Counted from the first letter of the stretch, positions 9,333 to 17,470 are shown. The stretch: DNA of 64,000 nt from an uncultured Crocinitomix sp. (GCA_937136425.1 CAKZON010000085.1:1-64000), one strand, 5' to 3'. The notes: generated from the sequence alone by a model not told the origin. Numbers and translations are program-made.

Positions 9333-10022
9333 TTAATCGTTTATTAAATAATACCCTGCTGTTATTGCTACTGCTAAACCTCCTATTATTGCAATCTTTT
9401 TCAAGGTCGCTCTTGTTTCAATTCTTTGATCGACTAGCGTATAGGAAAATTTATTTCCATGGATTTCGCGGTGCATCTCACACAATTTCATAAAGAAATT
9501 GAAGTCTGCTGCGTTTTTGAATACTTGACAACCTGCCGAATGATTGTCAACTCGAAAAGTAGATCCCGTTTTTCTGGCTCTATGAATATTGATCCCGAAT
9601 TTTCCCGTCTCTTTTTTTCCGTTGTAAAAATCAAGAACTGCGTCGCGGTCGTAATCACGAATGACTTCGACCTTCCCCAATCGTTGACAAAGGGCATAAT
9701 ATTTACCGCGGTGCAAATCAATTTTATAGGTGTCTAAATACTGATTCGGTGCAAGCATTGCCGTTCCTTGTGGATTCATTGGATTATCGAGCCAATAAGT
9801 ACCAGGATCAGTTGTAACGGGAAAAACAAAATGTCTCCACTTTCTAACTGGCCGTCGATCTTCGACGAAGAAAACATGCAATTCATCATCAAATTGATTG
9901 GGAATCACATTTTTTGATCTAAAACCCCAAATATTTAACTTTTTATAATCCTTAAAAATTCGATACCCTTTTCGTCTTGCCAGTGCTTTTATTTTATGAA
10001 TAATCAATCCATTGTTAGACAT
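9333..10022 (-). CDS. L,D-transpeptidase-like protein with C-terminal membrane helix
   Basis: A protein of 229 aa using the ATG at 10022; an upstream in-frame ATG at 10064 would overlap the previous gene by 50 bp. The central motif FGINIHRA followed by HSAGCQVF resembles the HxxxxxS-GC active site of L,D-transpeptidase-like peptidoglycan enzymes found in phages and mobile elements. The last 25 residues form a single hydrophobic helix (IAIIGGLAVAITAGYYLI). It is presumably a wall-active enzyme anchored in a membrane. The neighbour upstream has a peptidoglycan-binding-like domain. Together they look like an entry or exit module acting on the cell wall. Confidence 0.65.
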   Translation of the reverse strand: MSNNGLIIHKIKALARRKGYRIFKDYKKLNIWGFRSKNVIPNQFDDELHVFFVEDRRPVRKWRHFVFPVTTDPGTYWLDNPMNPQGTAMLAPNQYLDTYKIDLHRGKYYALCQRLGKVEVIRDYDRDAVLDFYNGKKETGKFGINIHRARKTGSTFRVDNHSAGCQVFKNAADFNFFMKLCEMHREIHGNKFSYTLVDQRIETRATLKKIAIIGGLAVAITAGYYLIND

Positions 10023-10929
10023 ACGCTGTGTTTTTGGAATCAATAAATAATTGCTTGTTATCAAACGTTCTAAATTCTGTCACTCCTGAATTACTATGAA
10101 TTAATTTGCCTAATAGCGTGTTTGCTTTAATCTCAATTGATTGCCCATCTTTATTCCAGATTGTTGATCGTCTCACACTAATCAAATTTTTGTTGGAATC
10201 AATGCCACTTAACGTCCATTGTTGACCATTATATTTTAATCCAATGCGGTGGAAAGCCGTGTTGAGCTGTTTCTTTTGATCGGCTCTATTGAACTTAACT
10301 AGTAACCCATTTACGATCGTTTTACGCACACCATAAATCTCTTGTTGAATGAATATTTTAGCCACTTTTTTATAAGCCGAAACATTTTTGATCCTACCCA
10401 AAACCCGCTTCGCCATTTCAAAATCGCTACCTATGATTGACAGCCTGAGGTTCTTTGCAACCTTCTTTGCCCCCTCGTTTGATAATGAAGCTGACGACCC
10501 TGTTGAACCACCCACAAATTTTTGAAACAAACTTTTTGTAACTATCCTTGGGTGATTGTTATCGGTCAAAGCTTTGTCAAGTTCACCACCCCATGAACCA
10601 TCAGCTCCCCATTTAGGTAAAACACTTTTGCCATATCTTTTAATTAGTGCTTCTTGCAGTTGCTGAACCAACTTACCTCGACTTCCTCTTTTCAGTGGGA
10701 AATTACTTTTATTAGAACTGACATCCCCTGAACGGTTTGAGCCAGTGCTAGGTTTATTAGGTTCAGGCAGAGTAAATTGCGCAGTACTTGTTTCGGTCAA
10801 AAAATCCAAGTCCGCATCTTTACTATTTGTACCACCTCGATTCAAGAAATAATAAGCTGCTCCCGTTGCTGATAATGCAACCACCCCTAAACCAATGAGT
10901 AAATATGTTTTTTTTCTCTTCCTTTCCAT
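10015..10929 (-). CDS. membrane-anchored peptidoglycan-binding-like protein
   Basis: A protein of 304 aa. An N-terminal membrane helix after a basic start (LLIGLGVVALSATGAAYYFL, 10-29) precedes a Ser/Asn/Pro-rich linker. A PG_binding_1-like segment (LKRGSRGKLVQQLQEAL, 79-95, then WGADGSWGGELDKAL) follows. Residues about 155-230 have a helical pattern close to the annexin repeats of the next gene, but without the GxGT calcium loop. The C terminus is beta-rich. It fits a virion-like or secretion-like module that contacts peptidoglycan. It overlaps the transpeptidase-like gene by 8 bp. Confidence 0.6.
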   Translation of the reverse strand: MERKRKKTYLLIGLGVVALSATGAAYYFLNRGGTNSKDADLDFLTETSTAQFTLPEPNKPSTGSNRSGDVSSNKSNFPLKRGSRGKLVQQLQEALIKRYGKSVLPKWGADGSWGGELDKALTDNNHPRIVTKSLFQKFVGGSTGSSASLSNEGAKKVAKNLRLSIIGSDFEMAKRVLGRIKNVSAYKKVAKIFIQQEIYGVRKTIVNGLLVKFNRADQKKQLNTAFHRIGLKYNGQQWTLSGIDSNKNLISVRRSTIWNKDGQSIEIKANTLLGKLIHSNSGVTEFRTFDNKQLFIDSKNTAYV

Positions 10930-10947
10930 CTCTCTCTAATTTTTAAA

Positions 10948-11661
10948 CTATTCTCTTGGTTTTTGTAAAATCATTTGTCGATATACCAATATTTCAGCAG
11001 GACTTAAATCGCCGTTAATGTCCTGCATTATAGGGGCACCATATTCTTCTTTGTAAACTTCCGCCGTATCCATAAAAGCTTGTATAGTTGGTATATCCAT
11101 GACAACTGCCGTCAAGGCATCTTCATCTGTCCCCCATAAAAATCCCCAAGTATTGTAATTGATCGCTGCATTAATTCGTTTTGCCCAACCATGCGGATCA
11201 TAAATCACGGCTCCTGCATCTTTTGCTTTTTCGGGTTTAGATTGAATAATGGATAACATTTCATTGAATTCGGTTAAACTAAGCTCTGATGTCATCCGCG
11301 TTACAAGGTTCCCTCCTTTGGATAGTTTCCCAAAAGATTTTTTTACTTTTTTCCAGTCTTGCTGTGATGGAATTTCGCGTAGTACCTTTCTTATTTGCAC
11401 CTCATTTGTTCCTGGACCATCCATAGCATTTTTCAGTTGCTTTGCCCATGTAGAATGTTCATCTGTTCCGAAGCTGCGACTATCTTCAGTTGAAGCAATT
11501 TTTGAACGGATCACCCTAACAGTGCCATACACAGTTAAAGCAGCTAAAGAAACGCCCAAAGCCCATTGCCAAACAGGTGCGCCACGTACTTTTGTTTGCA
11601 GGGTATTCCCTGCTTTATTAGCTGTCTTTTTTAAAGCTAGCTTTGTTATAACTGCACTCAT
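10948..11661 (-). CDS. membrane protein with two annexin-type repeats
   Basis: A protein of 237 aa. It has a membrane helix at about 30-50 (VWQWALGVSLAALTVYGTVR), then two repeats matching the annexin pattern. Repeat 1 (72-140) has AMDGPGTNEVQIRKVL and, about 40 residues on, SELS. Repeat 2 (158-232) has GTDEDALTAV and then NGDLSPAE. Annexin GxGT[DN]E loops plus an acidic residue about 38-40 positions later bind calcium and acidic phospholipid. Bacterial annexins are rare, and a membrane-anchored two-repeat form inside a mobile element is unusual. A role in membrane binding or remodelling is inferred. The gene lies 19 bp from the peptidoglycan-binding-like gene. Confidence 0.7.
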   Translation of the reverse strand: MSAVITKLALKKTANKAGNTLQTKVRGAPVWQWALGVSLAALTVYGTVRVIRSKIASTEDSRSFGTDEHSTWAKQLKNAMDGPGTNEVQIRKVLREIPSQQDWKKVKKSFGKLSKGGNLVTRMTSELSLTEFNEMLSIIQSKPEKAKDAGAVIYDPHGWAKRINAAINYNTWGFLWGTDEDALTAVVMDIPTIQAFMDTAEVYKEEYGAPIMQDINGDLSPAEILVYRQMILQKPRE

Positions 11662-11687
11662 CTACTTTCCTCCTCACTTTTTTAATT

Positions 11688-11861
11688 TTAGCTTATTCCT
11701 AAAAAGCTCTTTGCCAAGTCTACTTTTTGAGGATCATTCTTTACCACATCAGCAAGTGCCGTTAATGTTTTAGCATCTAAGTATCGACCAAGTTTTGCCA
11801 ATGCATTAGCTTTAGCTGTTGCTTCTTTTTTATCTCCTTCTATTACTAAATTGAATTTCAT
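11688..11861 (-). CDS. small conserved-looking protein, 57 aa
   Basis: This short reading frame of 57 aa begins MKFNLVIEGDKKEATAKANA and ends in a helical stretch. Its ATG overlaps the stop of the 282-aa gene as ATGA (4 bp), strong evidence that it is a real cotranslated gene. The composition (Ala/Lys/Leu, alternating helix) is that of a compact helical protein. No function was recognised. It sits between the coiled-coil protein and the annexin-like membrane protein. Confidence 0.65.
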   Translation of the reverse strand: MKFNLVIEGDKKEATAKANALAKLGRYLDAKTLTALADVVKNDPQKVDLAKSFLGIS

Positions 11862-12706
11862 AATTCTTCTTTTGATTTATTGTTTAACTCTTTTTGAAAT
11901 TTTGCATTCAAATCAGGATGTTCACTCATCTTTTGCATGAAGTTGGTCATTCTGATTATTTGCTCCGCTCCTTGATTTTTAAATAACACACCAAAGAGTT
12001 GTTCTTCTTCTGTTTTTTTCTTCTTTTTCTTTGGCTTTTCCTCTTCCTCTTCAACCGCCTCAATTATCACCTCCTCTTCTTGTAATTGACTTGCAGGTGC
12101 ATTGCCTAATGCAGGTGGTGCGCCTCCTTTTATTTGATGCACAATACCCAAGGCTTGATTGACCATTCCAGAAACTTTAGCGAAGCCAAAGTCACTCTCC
12201 TTTTCGTCTTCACTTTCTACCTGCTCTATCATTACCTTTAACTCCTTGAGCTTTTTGGTTTTCTTTTTGAGTTCTAATTTGAGCGCTTTAAATTCTTGCT
12301 CTTTTTTGTAATCTGCGACCATCTTTTGAAATCGCTCTTCTTGTGACTGTCCACCCAAGGCTCCTGATAAGCCATGACTGACTGTAAATTCATAACGATT
12401 ATTGTTGAACGAATAGCCTTTGTACATGAGTACGGTAACCACTTTGGTAAATGGATTTAAGTATTTGGCATAGGAATCAAACTTTCTAACGTCTGATGTT
12501 TTTTCCACCACCTTTTCACCATCAATTAAAATGGAGTAAAACTTCTTATTCCCCTCGCTCCATGAAGTTTTGATTAAATGTCTCAACCGTTTTATCGCTC
12601 CTTCGCTATAAATCTCTCGAAACACTTGTGTCCCGTTGTCTCGTGTTTCACGCTGAAAGTCTCCAGAAGTTTCCGCTCTCAACTCTTCTCTCTCTTCTTC
12701 CATCAT
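11858..12706 (-). CDS. coiled-coil protein with charged tail, unknown
   Basis: A protein of 282 aa. The N-terminal 120 residues look like a mixed alpha/beta domain. A long Lys/Glu coiled coil follows (about 125-170). Then comes a Gln/Ala/Pro linker, and an acidic run directly followed by a run of six lysines. The C terminus is helical. No family was recognised. Position in the putative structural block suggests a scaffold or linker function, which is speculative. It lies 4 bp after the 110-aa gene. Confidence 0.5.
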   Translation of the reverse strand: MMEEEREELRAETSGDFQRETRDNGTQVFREIYSEGAIKRLRHLIKTSWSEGNKKFYSILIDGEKVVEKTSDVRKFDSYAKYLNPFTKVVTVLMYKGYSFNNNRYEFTVSHGLSGALGGQSQEERFQKMVADYKKEQEFKALKLELKKKTKKLKELKVMIEQVESEDEKESDFGFAKVSGMVNQALGIVHQIKGGAPPALGNAPASQLQEEEVIIEAVEEEEEKPKKKKKKTEEEQLFGVLFKNQGAEQIIRMTNFMQKMSEHPDLNAKFQKELNNKSKEEL

Positions 12707-12709
12707 CTT

Positions 12710-13042
12710 TTATTGTTTTTTTGTTTGATTATCATTCATTGGTATTGCTTGTATGAATTTTACATCTAATCGCACATTAGATTGGTTTTCTAATTGAAGT
12801 AAACCTCTATGAACGTGTTGTAATTCATTCAAACCATCATCCGCTAGATCATAAATACCTGCCTTACTTTTAATGCGAAGATTATAGAAAGGGTATGTCA
12901 ATATGTAAATGTGATTTTCTGCCTTGATCTCTCGCTTTTCATTGGCATCTAATCGTAAATGACGATAGCGTAAAATGTAGTTTTCCACACTCAATTCCTT
13001 CATTTTGCATTTTGCTATCTCTATTGCCGTTCCCTCGTTCAT
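12710..13042 (-). CDS. small beta-rich protein, unknown
   Basis: A protein of 110 aa with alternating hydrophobic strands (HIYILTYPFYNLRIKSKAGIYDL) and a final VRLDVKFIQAIP strand. It is similar in size and style to the 141-aa and 131-aa proteins upstream, so the three may be related beta-sandwich proteins. It lies 8 bp after the 141-aa gene. No family was recognised; minor virion or appendage protein is a guess. Confidence 0.5.
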   Translation of the reverse strand: MNEGTAIEIAKCKMKELSVENYILRYRHLRLDANEKREIKAENHIYILTYPFYNLRIKSKAGIYDLADDGLNELQHVHRGLLQLENQSNVRLDVKFIQAIPMNDNQTKKQ

Positions 13043-13049
13043 CTTCTTG

Positions 13050-13475
13050 TTATGCTAATTGTAAATAAATATTCAACTGATAATGTTGTTTACTTTCTAG
13101 TCTTTGATCCTCGTAAAACCCCTCAATAATTGTCCTGCTCACTGGTACATCAATCTTGAAAAATTCTCTTTTTGTTCCACTGGTCATCCAAGTTTTATCC
13201 GCACTCAATCCTTGAACTTCGATATTTTGAAATCTATTCTGATTAATAGCTGACAAGAACACCTCCTTGGAATAGAATACATCTCTCTTTTCGGGTATTC
13301 GAAGCGTTAATTGTCCTACATGTTTGTTAAGTGGTATTCCACCGAAATTCACTTTTAAATTAGCCTCAACCATTATCCCTTTTACCTCCGTAACATTTGT
13401 GGGTAATTTGATTTGAAACATGATTTTTTTACTAACACGTTCAATCTTCTCTATATGTGCTAAAATGCGTCTCAT
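13050..13475 (-). CDS. beta-rich protein, possible minor structural protein
   Basis: A protein of 141 aa, nearly all predicted beta. The strand TEVKGIMVEANLKVN resembles TKITGILLTSNNEKALYY of the next upstream protein, and both end in a QLNIYLQLA / VSIYVFSK type strand. They are therefore likely distant paralogues of jelly-roll or beta-sandwich kind. Its start overlaps the stop of the 131-aa gene (TAATG). No database family was recognised. Confidence 0.5.
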   Translation of the reverse strand: MRRILAHIEKIERVSKKIMFQIKLPTNVTEVKGIMVEANLKVNFGGIPLNKHVGQLTLRIPEKRDVFYSKEVFLSAINQNRFQNIEVQGLSADKTWMTSGTKREFFKIDVPVSRTIIEGFYEDQRLESKQHYQLNIYLQLA

Positions 13476-13870
13476 TATTCACAAACTTTTGAGAACACAT
13501 AAATTGAAACAGTATAGGGTGCAAAAATAGCTTCTGTATGATCTTCATCTTTATACCAAACTTCTAACCGTCCGTTTCCCTTGTTTATTGCTCCAACTTT
13601 AACCATTCGTTGATTAGGTGAAACACCCAAGCCTGACATCAATAATTTGGATTCAAAATTTTCAGGAAATAATTCTTGATCGTTGATCTGAATTTTTTGT
13701 GATCCGCGATAGTAAAGTGCTTTTTCATTATTACTGGTTAATAAAATTCCAGTGATTTTTGTCGCATTGCTGTCAATTTCAAACGTAGCTTTTTTCACTT
13801 CGTTCGCTTGACTAACCTCTACCTCAAAGCGTTCTTTTATGATATTGTGTTTATAACTCATCTTCTTCAT
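13475..13870 (-). CDS. beta-rich protein, paralogue of neighbour
   Basis: A protein of 131 aa. Strands include KITGILLTSNNEKALYYRGS, QKIQINDQELFP and YTVSIYVFSK. Overall organisation parallels the 141-aa protein next to it. It follows a 197-bp spacer with hairpins that separates it from the candidate capsid gene, and its start lies 13 bp after an 11-bp perfect stem. An in-frame ATG three codons later (13861) is an alternative start. Function unknown. Confidence 0.5.
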   Translation of the reverse strand: MKKMSYKHNIIKERFEVEVSQANEVKKATFEIDSNATKITGILLTSNNEKALYYRGSQKIQINDQELFPENFESKLLMSGLGVSPNQRMVKVGAINKGNGRLEVWYKDEDHTEAIFAPYTVSIYVFSKVCE

Positions 13871-13882
13871 TGTTTTTAATAT

Positions 13883-13929
13883 GGGGAGTGGAATCTATCT
13901 CCTCAAATTCCATATCCTTTCCACTCCCC
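13883..13929 (-). promoter_or_regulatory. 11-bp hairpin in the leader of the 131-aa gene
   Basis: GGGGAGTGGAA (13883-13893) pairs exactly with TTCCACTCCCC (13919-13929), leaving a 25-nt loop. On the minus strand it is not followed by a T-run, so it is more likely an RNA stability or translation element than a terminator. A 20-codon minus-strand frame begins inside the loop and runs past the next start codon, a possible leader peptide. Confidence 0.45.
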
Positions 13930-14008
13930 CAAACTTCATTTGTCTTACTCAAATGTTGTTTGCTTTACTGTTCGATTAGACTTGTTCTGCTAAGTCAAGT
14001 CCCCTAGT

Positions 14009-14066
14009 AAAAAAGGCTCACCTGTGTTATGCAGGTCAAATCGATTAGTAAAACAAGCTCGCTTGT
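14009..14066 (-). terminator. two weak terminator-like hairpins after the candidate capsid gene
   Basis: Read on the minus strand, ACAAGC/GCTTGT (14053-14066) lies 1 bp after the stop codon and is followed by TTTT. Next comes ACCTG/CAGGT (14020-14036), followed after five bases by TTTTTT. Together they could separate this message from the downstream small genes. Confidence 0.4.
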
Positions 14067-14067
14067 G

Positions 14068-14775
14068 TTATGGAGTTGTTGCTGTACCGTCAAGGGCTGC
14101 ATAGAGGTATTGATCTGCTGGAATTTGAAACTGCGTTCCCAATTCTACAATGAACTCAATCACTTCTTCATCCTTAATTAATCGCGGATTATCTAATTTG
14201 TAATAGCCCCACTGTAAAGTGTGGTCATTATCTGTAATAAATCGTCTGTTTGACTGGTTTTCAGGTACGATTTGTTTTTTATTTGCCTTTAAACTGAACT
14301 CTCCGTTTGCAATGGCAGGAACAGTTGAAAGACTTTTGAAATTGATTGCCTTTTGTCCTTCAGGATTAGTTGCATCAGGATTTGTCCCCGTTAGCAAAAT
14401 GATACCACTTACTAAAAAGACCGTATTCTTAGGTAGTTTTGCATTAGATATATTTCTAATACCTACCTCTTTATCATCTTGAGGTTCGAACATCTTGATC
14501 GTTTTTGATCGAATTGGTTTGGTGCTATAAATAGTCCAATCTGCCAAACGTAATGACCCTTTGACCAATTCCTGCTTCACATGGGATGGCAATTGTTTAA
14601 AAAACTTCTCCATTTCTGCCCTTGATCGTCTTGAACCCTTGACTTGTTTTGCAATTCGGTTTATTGTCCGAATTCTCTCTTTGGGATTCATGTGCCTTGT
14701 GGCACGTTCGAGTTCCCCAACTCCAAACAACTCTCCAACGTTGTTGTACTCACTCTCCATCATCTCTCCTAACAT
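14068..14775 (-). CDS. candidate major capsid / coat protein
   Basis: A protein of 235 aa (in-frame ATGs at 14763 and 14760 are alternative starts). A helical, basic N-terminal part (about 1-70) is followed by a region of beta strands such as NTVFLVSGIILLTG and EVIEFIVELGTQF, compatible with a single jelly roll. It is the only gene in the block set apart on both sides by about 195 bp of hairpin-bearing spacer. That pattern is expected for the most strongly expressed structural gene. I know of no exact family match; the capsid call is inferred from context and fold impression only. Confidence 0.4.
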   Translation of the reverse strand: MLGEMMESEYNNVGELFGVGELERATRHMNPKERIRTINRIAKQVKGSRRSRAEMEKFFKQLPSHVKQELVKGSLRLADWTIYSTKPIRSKTIKMFEPQDDKEVGIRNISNAKLPKNTVFLVSGIILLTGTNPDATNPEGQKAINFKSLSTVPAIANGEFSLKANKKQIVPENQSNRRFITDNDHTLQWGYYKLDNPRLIKDEEVIEFIVELGTQFQIPADQYLYAALDGTATTP

Positions 14776-14969
14776 TTTGTTTGAATTTTTTGCGCATAAG
14801 CGCGGTTAATAGCTTACCTAGTTCCTTTAGATAATCGCAAGGTGGTTTTTAGGCAAGCCGATTACCTTACAGCTACATTTTGCTGTTAGACATTTGGGGT
14901 ACTTTACCCCAAGATTTTTTAATTGTGTTTGATTGGCTATTCAGTGATTACTGAATAGCTTTTATTCGG
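14776..14969. promoter_or_regulatory. structured spacer upstream of the candidate capsid gene
   Basis: This 194-bp gap holds two good stems. TTGGGGTA/TACCCCAA (14894-14912) is followed by a T-run on the plus strand. A perfect 10-bp stem GCTATTCAGT/ACTGAATAGC (14936-14959) has a 4-nt loop. There is no plus-strand gene for them to terminate. On the minus strand they would form the 5' leader of the 235-aa gene and may stabilise its message. Confidence 0.45.
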
Positions 14970-15617
14970 CTAAATCGTTGATAGATCTATTTCATCTTCT
15001 GGAATAGTTACAAAACTGATTTCATCCTCATCCTCATCTGCCGCGTTTTCCAAGAAGTTTTGTTCCAGGCTTTCCATTTGATTCATTTCGTGTTGAATCG
15101 CAGATTGCTTGACGGATTCCTCAATGGCATCCATTGCGCTCAAATCAATCGCTCCGAAACCATCAATTGCCAAATTATCTTGGCTAGATTTGGGTTTAAC
15201 TATTTTATCAATGAAGAAGGCTTTCATCCATTCATTTTTAAATTCACCCAAACGTCGTTTCGCTTTTGCTCCTATTGCGCCCATTGTAAGACCATCTATC
15301 GTCTCATCTAATTCGTCCTTCTGGGTTACTTTGGCTAATCCATAACCAAACATAGAAGCTCCTATAACACGCATGACACCTGTCTTATCACCCAAGAAGT
15401 GACCTAAACCGAGTAATACAATTCCTGTAACTGGAGCTATTAAAGGACTAATGATACCTGTTCCAAATGCTCCTGCTGTTCCAACTCCTGCGCCCGTAAT
15501 GTCAATTGCTGTTTTAGCGGTGTTTTTCTGCCACGGTTTCCACTTCTTATTTTCTCCAATCTTGTTGTATTTTTTGCCAATTTTAGCAAGCATACCTTTT
15601 TTACTTTTCTCACTCAT
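14970..15617 (-). CDS. glycine-rich membrane protein, unknown
   Basis: A protein of 215 aa. A basic N terminus precedes glycine-rich hydrophobic segments (about 38-72 and 80-96; for example AGAFGTGIISPLIAPVTGIV), giving two or three membrane passes. An amphipathic region and a long acidic C-terminal tail follow. It contains the phrase IDGFGAI (151-157), also seen as LDGLGAV and LNGLGTV in the next gene and in the RadA-like protein. It may be an internal-membrane protein of a virion-like particle, which is an inference. It lies 20 bp after the 610-aa gene. Confidence 0.5.
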   Translation of the reverse strand: MSEKSKKGMLAKIGKKYNKIGENKKWKPWQKNTAKTAIDITGAGVGTAGAFGTGIISPLIAPVTGIVLLGLGHFLGDKTGVMRVIGASMFGYGLAKVTQKDELDETIDGLTMGAIGAKAKRRLGEFKNEWMKAFFIDKIVKPKSSQDNLAIDGFGAIDLSAMDAIEESVKQSAIQHEMNQMESLEQNFLENAADEDEDEISFVTIPEDEIDLSTI

Positions 15618-15637
15618 AATTCTCCTCCTCTTTTAAA

Positions 15638-17470
15638 TTAGCTACTTAAACGCATACGTCTTGGTGTTTGAGACTTTTTGGCTCTTGATGTTCGTGGCTT
15701 TTTTGCTGTGCTTGTTTTTTTTCTGGTGCTGGAACTCCGTTTTGTACTTGTGGTTCGTGTATTTTTCTTTTTTCTTGTACCACTTTTTCTACTTTTGGAG
15801 ATGCCATTAACGGCTCCACTAGACTTCTTTTTAGTCTTTTTACCTTTGATTGCCCGATATCCTAAAAAGCCTAACCCTGCTACTGTAACTCCCCCAATTG
15901 CCCATGACAAACCTTGATTTTCCTTAATCCATGCAACCACTGGATTGGGTGTTTTTTCAGTTGTGTCTATTGGGTCATCTTCAAAACCGTCAGGTTGTTG
16001 TGATTGATCGGTTGCGGGTGGGAAATATTCGTCCTCTGGAATAATTTCGTATTCCTGTTCCGGAACATCAAACTCCTCATCATTATCAAATGTGATAACT
16101 TCGTTGTTTTCTTCTGAGGATTCACGATTTTTTCGCGCTCGTCTCTCCTGAATTTTACTACGAACTTTATTCGCTATTTTTTTCAAACTAAATCGACGCG
16201 TTTTTTCTTCAGCATCATCCAATACATCTTGTGCCTGAAACTGTTTAGCTGCTTTTGTTCCTTTTTTGAAAATATTCCCTATTTTCTTGAGTAACCCTGC
16301 TATTACTCCCATTGCACCGCTCGCCGAAACCACAGCTGCTCCCGCTGCTACAGCACCCAATCCGTCTAAACCGTCAGTCTCATCTAGTTCGTCAAAATAA
16401 ATATCCTCACCCAAGATGGTTTTTAAATCATCATAATCGGTAGGGTAGGTACTTACTGTACCCAAACCATTTAAGGCAACCATTTTATTTCGGTTTCCTC
16501 GACCTTGCAATATTGCCTTTGTCAAATTCTCAGCTTTGCCACCTGCACGGTAAAATATTTGTTCGATCTTTTGTCGAATCCGCTTGAGCTGCTGAAAGCG
16601 TGCTAAATCAACTCCGTTTTTAGCTGCATGGCTGTCCGACCAGTATGCAAAGCGCAATTGACTTGCCACTTTGAATAGGTTGAGTTTCATACTTGCTAAA
16701 ATTCCAGTTCGCAGCAATATTGCTGCGGGGTTGACTTTGTTGATTTTTGAAATTCCGTTACGAATTCTTTCCTTTAAAGGTGTTTCCCTTTTTTTCTTTC
16801 GCTTTGCCCTGCGAGCTTCGCGTTCTGCCTTGCCATCTAATCCTTCTAACTCTAGATCCTCATTGAGGAATAAATCCTGTGCGTCAATAGGTAGATCATT
16901 TTCAAAAGACGCTGGCGTCCCGTTTAAAATTTGTAAATCCATCTCTTCATCCTTTTTTTCTGTGTAGGGTACTTCGTAATCAAATTCGTGTACTACACAG
17001 TCAATTATTATTTCATCTCCATTTTCATCAAATGCCACGGGATAGATGTGTTCAAATTCCGCAGCTTCGTATCGGGTCAATCGAAAAACAAAAGGAATTT
17101 TTAACTGAACTAGCATTGTTCCAATTAGTGTGCTAAAACAATCGCAATCGATTCCTTTGTGATGATGTCGATCAAACCATGATCTATTGGGGGTTCTTAT
17201 TTGTTCAGTTCGTTTTTTATCTTTTTCATATTGAAAATGTTCAAAGCAAAACTTCCAAATATTAAAGCAACTTTCACGCACTGTCGCTGCTTTTAAATGC
17301 CCTGTTATTTTTTTTGACTGATCTTTGAAATGATTGACTACAACCTTTATCCACTTCATTGTATCTTGCAATGTGGCTTCTTTTTTGACTGTAATATTCT
17401 TTCCTTTTGCTCGGTCAAAGAAGCGGTCGTAAAATCGACCGCTTTTCACTCTCCTCTTTCCTGTCCTCAT
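15638..17470 (-). CDS. transglutaminase-like protein with membrane helix and histone-like tail
   Basis: A protein of 610 aa. The N-terminal transglutaminase/cysteine-protease-like core has GIDCDCFST (Cys109/Cys111), EFEHIYP (His141) and IIIDC (Asp157), a plausible C-H-D triad. A basic helical region, then LNGLGTV (333-339) and LDGLGAV (368-374), lead into a glycine/alanine hydrophobic patch, an acidic stretch and a membrane helix (WAIGGVTVAGLGFLGYRAI, about 540-558). The last 50 residues are almost only Lys, Arg, Ser and Thr, like a histone H1 tail. It could crosslink or process partners and bind DNA next to a membrane. Such transglutaminase-like proteins occur in phage-like islands of this phylum, from memory. 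Confidence 0.65.
   Translation of the reverse strand: MRTGKRRVKSGRFYDRFFDRAKGKNITVKKEATLQDTMKWIKVVVNHFKDQSKKITGHLKAATVRESCFNIWKFCFEHFQYEKDKKRTEQIRTPNRSWFDRHHHKGIDCDCFSTLIGTMLVQLKIPFVFRLTRYEAAEFEHIYPVAFDENGDEIIIDCVVHEFDYEVPYTEKKDEEMDLQILNGTPASFENDLPIDAQDLFLNEDLELEGLDGKAEREARRAKRKKKRETPLKERIRNGISKINKVNPAAILLRTGILASMKLNLFKVASQLRFAYWSDSHAAKNGVDLARFQQLKRIRQKIEQIFYRAGGKAENLTKAILQGRGNRNKMVALNGLGTVSTYPTDYDDLKTILGEDIYFDELDETDGLDGLGAVAAGAAVVSASGAMGVIAGLLKKIGNIFKKGTKAAKQFQAQDVLDDAEEKTRRFSLKKIANKVRSKIQERRARKNRESSEENNEVITFDNDEEFDVPEQEYEIIPEDEYFPPATDQSQQPDGFEDDPIDTTEKTPNPVVAWIKENQGLSWAIGGVTVAGLGFLGYRAIKGKKTKKKSSGAVNGISKSRKSGTRKKKNTRTTSTKRSSSTRKKTSTAKKPRTSRAKKSQTPRRMRLSS

Noticed and set aside
11249..11773. 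Plus-strand open frame of 174 aa over the annexin-like gene
   Set aside because: It also covers the 57-aa gene on the other strand and has no domain pattern.
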